From Microscillaceae bacterium (GTDB lineage: Bacteria > Bacteroidota > Bacteroidia > Cytophagales > Microscillaceae), in assembly GCA_003449595.1 (NCBI GenBank), contig DMHB01000250.1, forward strand, positions 1-8,571: a stretch of 8,571 nucleotides of DNA. The letters run 5' to 3'. The notes under the pieces are model-generated. The model was not told the DNA's origin. It saw nothing but the letters and a program-made list of their open reading frames with translations, and made no database searches. Of this stretch, positions 6,337 through 8,571 are shown in pieces (within the stretch, counting starts at the first letter, position 1; each line of letters starts with the position of its first letter). The position numbers and the translations under genes were made by a program.

Positions 6337-6382
6337 AAAAACATCTGCAATACAAACGATTGTTGGTTTGTTTTGCAGATGT
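6337..6382 (-). terminator. Strong intrinsic terminator of the PBP1A gene
   Basis: On the minus strand, ACATCTGCAA (plus-strand 6373-6382) pairs perfectly with TTGCAGATGT (plus-strand 6341-6350). Inside that, after one T-T mismatch, six further pairs (plus-strand ACAAAC at 6352-6357 with GTTTGT at 6366-6371) close an 8-base loop. The total is 16 pairs. Reading on the minus strand, the stem is followed by TTTTGTT, a U-rich tail. The stem begins about 30 bases past the PBP stop codon, so it should end that transcript and isolate recG. Confidence 0.88.
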
Positions 6383-6411
6383 CAGCAGGAAGTGTTGAAA
6401 CAATAAGCTTT

Positions 6412-8571
6412 TTATTCTTCGGAGGCTAAACCAGCCAATCCGTCGAAAATATTTTGGTATTTGTTGCAATCCATTTCTACCGATATACGTTCGGGCTTTT
6501 CAAAATTTTTACGCTGATACCCTAAACTTTCATCTTTGTAAACCTTTTGCATAAAAATACCCCAGACCGGCAAAGCCAATACAGCACCCTGCCCTAAAGC
6601 AATGGTTCGGAAACGAATACTTCGGTTATCGCCGCCGACCCATACACCGGCCACTAACTCTTGGGTAACGCCCATAAACCAAGCATCAGAGTTGTTTTGT
6701 GTAGTACCGGTTTTAGCTCCAATGTCGTTGCCTCGGGTAACACCATAGTCATGCAAGGCAGTAGAAGTACCACCTGGTTCTACCCCTGCGCGAAGCATAT
6801 CGAGCATAAGGTAAGCAATTTCTTCGCTGATTACTTGGGTAACCTTCGGTACAAATTCGGCCACCACGTTCCCATTGCGGTCTTCGATACGAGTGATGAA
6901 AACCGGAGTAGTATGTTTGCCTTTGTTGGCGAAAGTGGCATAAGCGCCCACCAAATCATAAATTGTTACATCGCTTGCCCCCAGGCAAAGTGTAGGCACA
7001 GGGTCGAGGGGGGTGGTGATGCCCAAGTCTCGGGCATATTCAATAATGTTTTTTACCCCTATTTTCTTGGTTACGCCGGCAGTTACCGAGTTGACCGAAG
7101 CTCCTAAAGCCTGCCGTAGTGTAAGCATTGCACCGGTATAACTTCCAAACGCATTGCGAGCTACCCAACTTCCAAAATAAACAGGTTCATCTACAAATTT
7201 AGAACAGGGGGTATAACCATTGTCGAGGGCAGCTACATACACAATAGGTTTGAAAGTAGAGCCGGGTTGGCGCGCCCCTTGCTTCACGTGGTCATACTGG
7301 AAAAATTGGTAGTTTACACCCCCTACCCAAGCTTTGACATGGCCGGTTTTAGGCTCCATCGCCATAAATCCAGCTTGTAAAAATCGTTTATGGTAGCGGA
7401 TAGAGTCCATCGGACTCATCGTTGTATCTTTGAAGCCTTGGGGGGTATTCCATGAGAACACACGCATTTTGGTTGGGGTGTTCATAATTTTCTGGATGGT
7501 TTTTTCATCCTTGCCATAGCGTGCTTTGAGTTGTTTGTAACGTGGGGTAAGTTTAGCACGCTCTTCTATAAAATTAGGTAATTCTCGGTTGTATTGATCT
7601 ACCCAAGGGTTCATTCCGGCCCAGTGCTCGTTGAAAATTCGTTGGAATCGGATCATATGCTCACGCACTGCTTCTTCGGCATATTGTTGCATACGTGAGT
7701 CAAGCGTGGTGAAAATTCGGAGTCCATCGGCATAAATGTCGCGGTCGTTTTCCTCAGCCCATTTGAGCAAAAACTTTTTGGCTTCAGCCCTGAAGTAAGG
7801 CGAAATACCACCCAGTTGCTCATCAATACCGAAGTTTAATTTGATAGGAAGCTTTTGGATGTATTTGGATTGTGCATCTGAAACAAACCCATATTCTTGC
7901 ATTTGCGCCAACACCACATTGCGGCGTTGTAATGAGTTGGCATAGTTGAAAATTGGGCTAAACTTAGAAGGCGCTTTGAGCATACCTACCAAAGTGGCGG
8001 CTTCTTGCAAGTTGAGTTGGTTAGGGTCCTTGTTGAAGAAAGTACGGGCAGCAGTGTTGATACCAAAGGCGTTGCTGCCAAATTCAACAGTATTCAAATA
8101 CATTGTTATGATTTCTTTTTTGGTATATTGCTGCTCTATTTTTACAGCAGTCAACCATTCTTTCGATTTGATGATGATGGTGCCTACTACCGGCCAATCC
8201 GTAAGATAGCCTTTGCTTTCATTGGCTCGTGTACGGAACAAGTTTTTTGCCAACTGTTGAGTAAGCGTACTACCCCCGCCCGACTCGCGGCGACCTAATA
8301 GCACGGTTTGGAAAACCACCCTCAAAATGGCGCGCAAATCGATGCCAGAGTGATCCTCGAAGCGCACATCCTCGGTAGCCAATAGAGCATTGACTAAGTA
8401 AGGAGATAGTTCTTCATAATCTACCGGAGTTCTATTTTCTCGGTAATATTTGCCCATCAGTACATTATCGGCAGTATAAATTTCGGAGGCCATTTCATTT
8501 TTGGGGTTTTCGAGTGCCCTTAAGCTTGGGATAGCGCCAAATAACCCAAAAAGATTGTAACTAATTGCTGC
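6412..8571 (-). CDS. mrcA: Class A penicillin-binding protein 1A (bifunctional), 5'-truncated
   Basis: This bifunctional enzyme polymerises lipid II into glycan strands and cross-links the peptides, anchored in the cytoplasmic membrane. The reading frame is open to the right edge: 26 further codons, ending LRALENPKNE, precede the ATG at 8491-8493 and fit the family, so that Met is internal. Numbering from it, the glycosyltransferase (GT51) domain has ATEDVRFEDHSG with catalytic Glu41, GGGSTLTQQLAKNLF (72-86) and KKEIITMYLN (125-134). The transpeptidase domain has the SxxK motif STFK (Ser412, Lys415), SVN (466-468) and KTGTT (594-598). A stretch of about 110 residues lies between the two domains, as in other Bacteroidota PBP1A proteins I recall. 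All key residues are present. The signal-anchor segment and true start lie beyond 8571. The gene ends in a strong terminator. The symbol is at family level: ponA or pbp1A would serve as well. Confidence 0.95.
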   Translation of the reverse strand, partial: AAISYNLFGLFGAIPSLRALENPKNEMASEIYTADNVLMGKYYRENRTPVDYEELSPYLVNALLATEDVRFEDHSGIDLRAILRVVFQTVLLGRRESGGGSTLTQQLAKNLFRTRANESKGYLTDWPVVGTIIIKSKEWLTAVKIEQQYTKKEIITMYLNTVEFGSNAFGINTAARTFFNKDPNQLNLQEAATLVGMLKAPSKFSPIFNYANSLQRRNVVLAQMQEYGFVSDAQSKYIQKLPIKLNFGIDEQLGGISPYFRAEAKKFLLKWAEENDRDIYADGLRIFTTLDSRMQQYAEEAVREHMIRFQRIFNEHWAGMNPWVDQYNRELPNFIEERAKLTPRYKQLKARYGKDEKTIQKIMNTPTKMRVFSWNTPQGFKDTTMSPMDSIRYHKRFLQAGFMAMEPKTGHVKAWVGGVNYQFFQYDHVKQGARQPGSTFKPIVYVAALDNGYTPCSKFVDEPVYFGSWVARNAFGSYTGAMLTLRQALGASVNSVTAGVTKKIGVKNIIEYARDLGITTPLDPVPTLCLGASDVTIYDLVGAYATFANKGKHTTPVFITRIEDRNGNVVAEFVPKVTQVISEEIAYLMLDMLRAGVEPGGTSTALHDYGVTRGNDIGAKTGTTQNNSDAWFMGVTQELVAGVWVGGDNRSIRFRTIALGQGAVLALPVWGIFMQKVYKDESLGYQRKNFEKPERISVEMDCNKYQNIFDGLAGLASEE

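Noticed and set aside
6661..7107. A plus-strand frame of 148 codons, the longest on that strand outside mltG.
   Set aside because: It is entirely antisense to the transpeptidase domain of the PBP, which carries intact catalytic motifs. No family features are seen in it.
1..8571. A search for CRISPR arrays, insertion sequences, toxin-antitoxin pairs, riboswitches or a defence cassette.
   Set aside because: No regular repeat-spacer pattern, transposase, terminal inverted repeats or defence-type domains could be seen by reading both strands.

Overview
The window reads as a chromosomal piece of a member of the Bacteroidota. The evidence is the type of PBP1A, MltG and Fe-S membrane proteins, AT-rich intergenic gaps, start codons without a Shine-Dalgarno sequence, and several promoter-like sites of the Bacteroidota form (-33 TTTG, -7 TAnnTTTG). 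I cannot place it below phylum. The content is almost entirely housekeeping. I see no mobile element, CRISPR array, phage gene or defence system, and I do not claim a new system here.

Layout. Bases 1-13 match the end of the Illumina adapter, so the left edge is a library artefact. It cuts a minus-strand gene for a membrane protein with a CxxC-type iron-sulfur site (to 992). A divergent gap follows, with a well-formed promoter driving tRNA-Phe(GAA) (1108-1180, plus strand). A two-way terminator (1268-1306) separates the tRNA from a minus-strand gene of unknown function (1327-1932) with a probable winged-helix C-terminal domain. After a 239-base gap comes a minus-strand YciO-type Sua5/YrdC-fold protein (2172-2798). 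It is divergent from plus-strand mltG (2962-4089), and the gap between them holds a 14-bp palindrome. mltG converges on recG (4097-6205, minus) with only 7 bases between the stop codons. Upstream of recG are four evenly spaced AATTTG hexamers, then a strong terminator (6337-6382). That terminator ends a bifunctional class A penicillin-binding protein, whose 5' end runs off the right edge (6412 to beyond 8571).

How the genes relate. Two proteins act on peptidoglycan: the class A PBP polymerises and cross-links glycan strands, and MltG cleaves nascent strands at the membrane. RecG remodels stalled forks and recombination intermediates. YciO-type proteins share the fold of the enzyme that starts t6A synthesis on tRNA, but this copy lacks two of that enzyme's signature motifs. 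The Fe-S membrane protein probably moves electrons between the membrane and a soluble partner. Apart from the shared peptidoglycan theme, the genes look like independent units: each has its own gap, terminator or promoter-like site, and I see no multi-gene operon.

Two naive ORF boundaries are misleading. The stop of the first gene is made partly of adapter bases, and the ATG at 8491-8493 of the PBP gene is internal. The mltG start is also better placed at the ATG at 2962 than at an upstream TTG.
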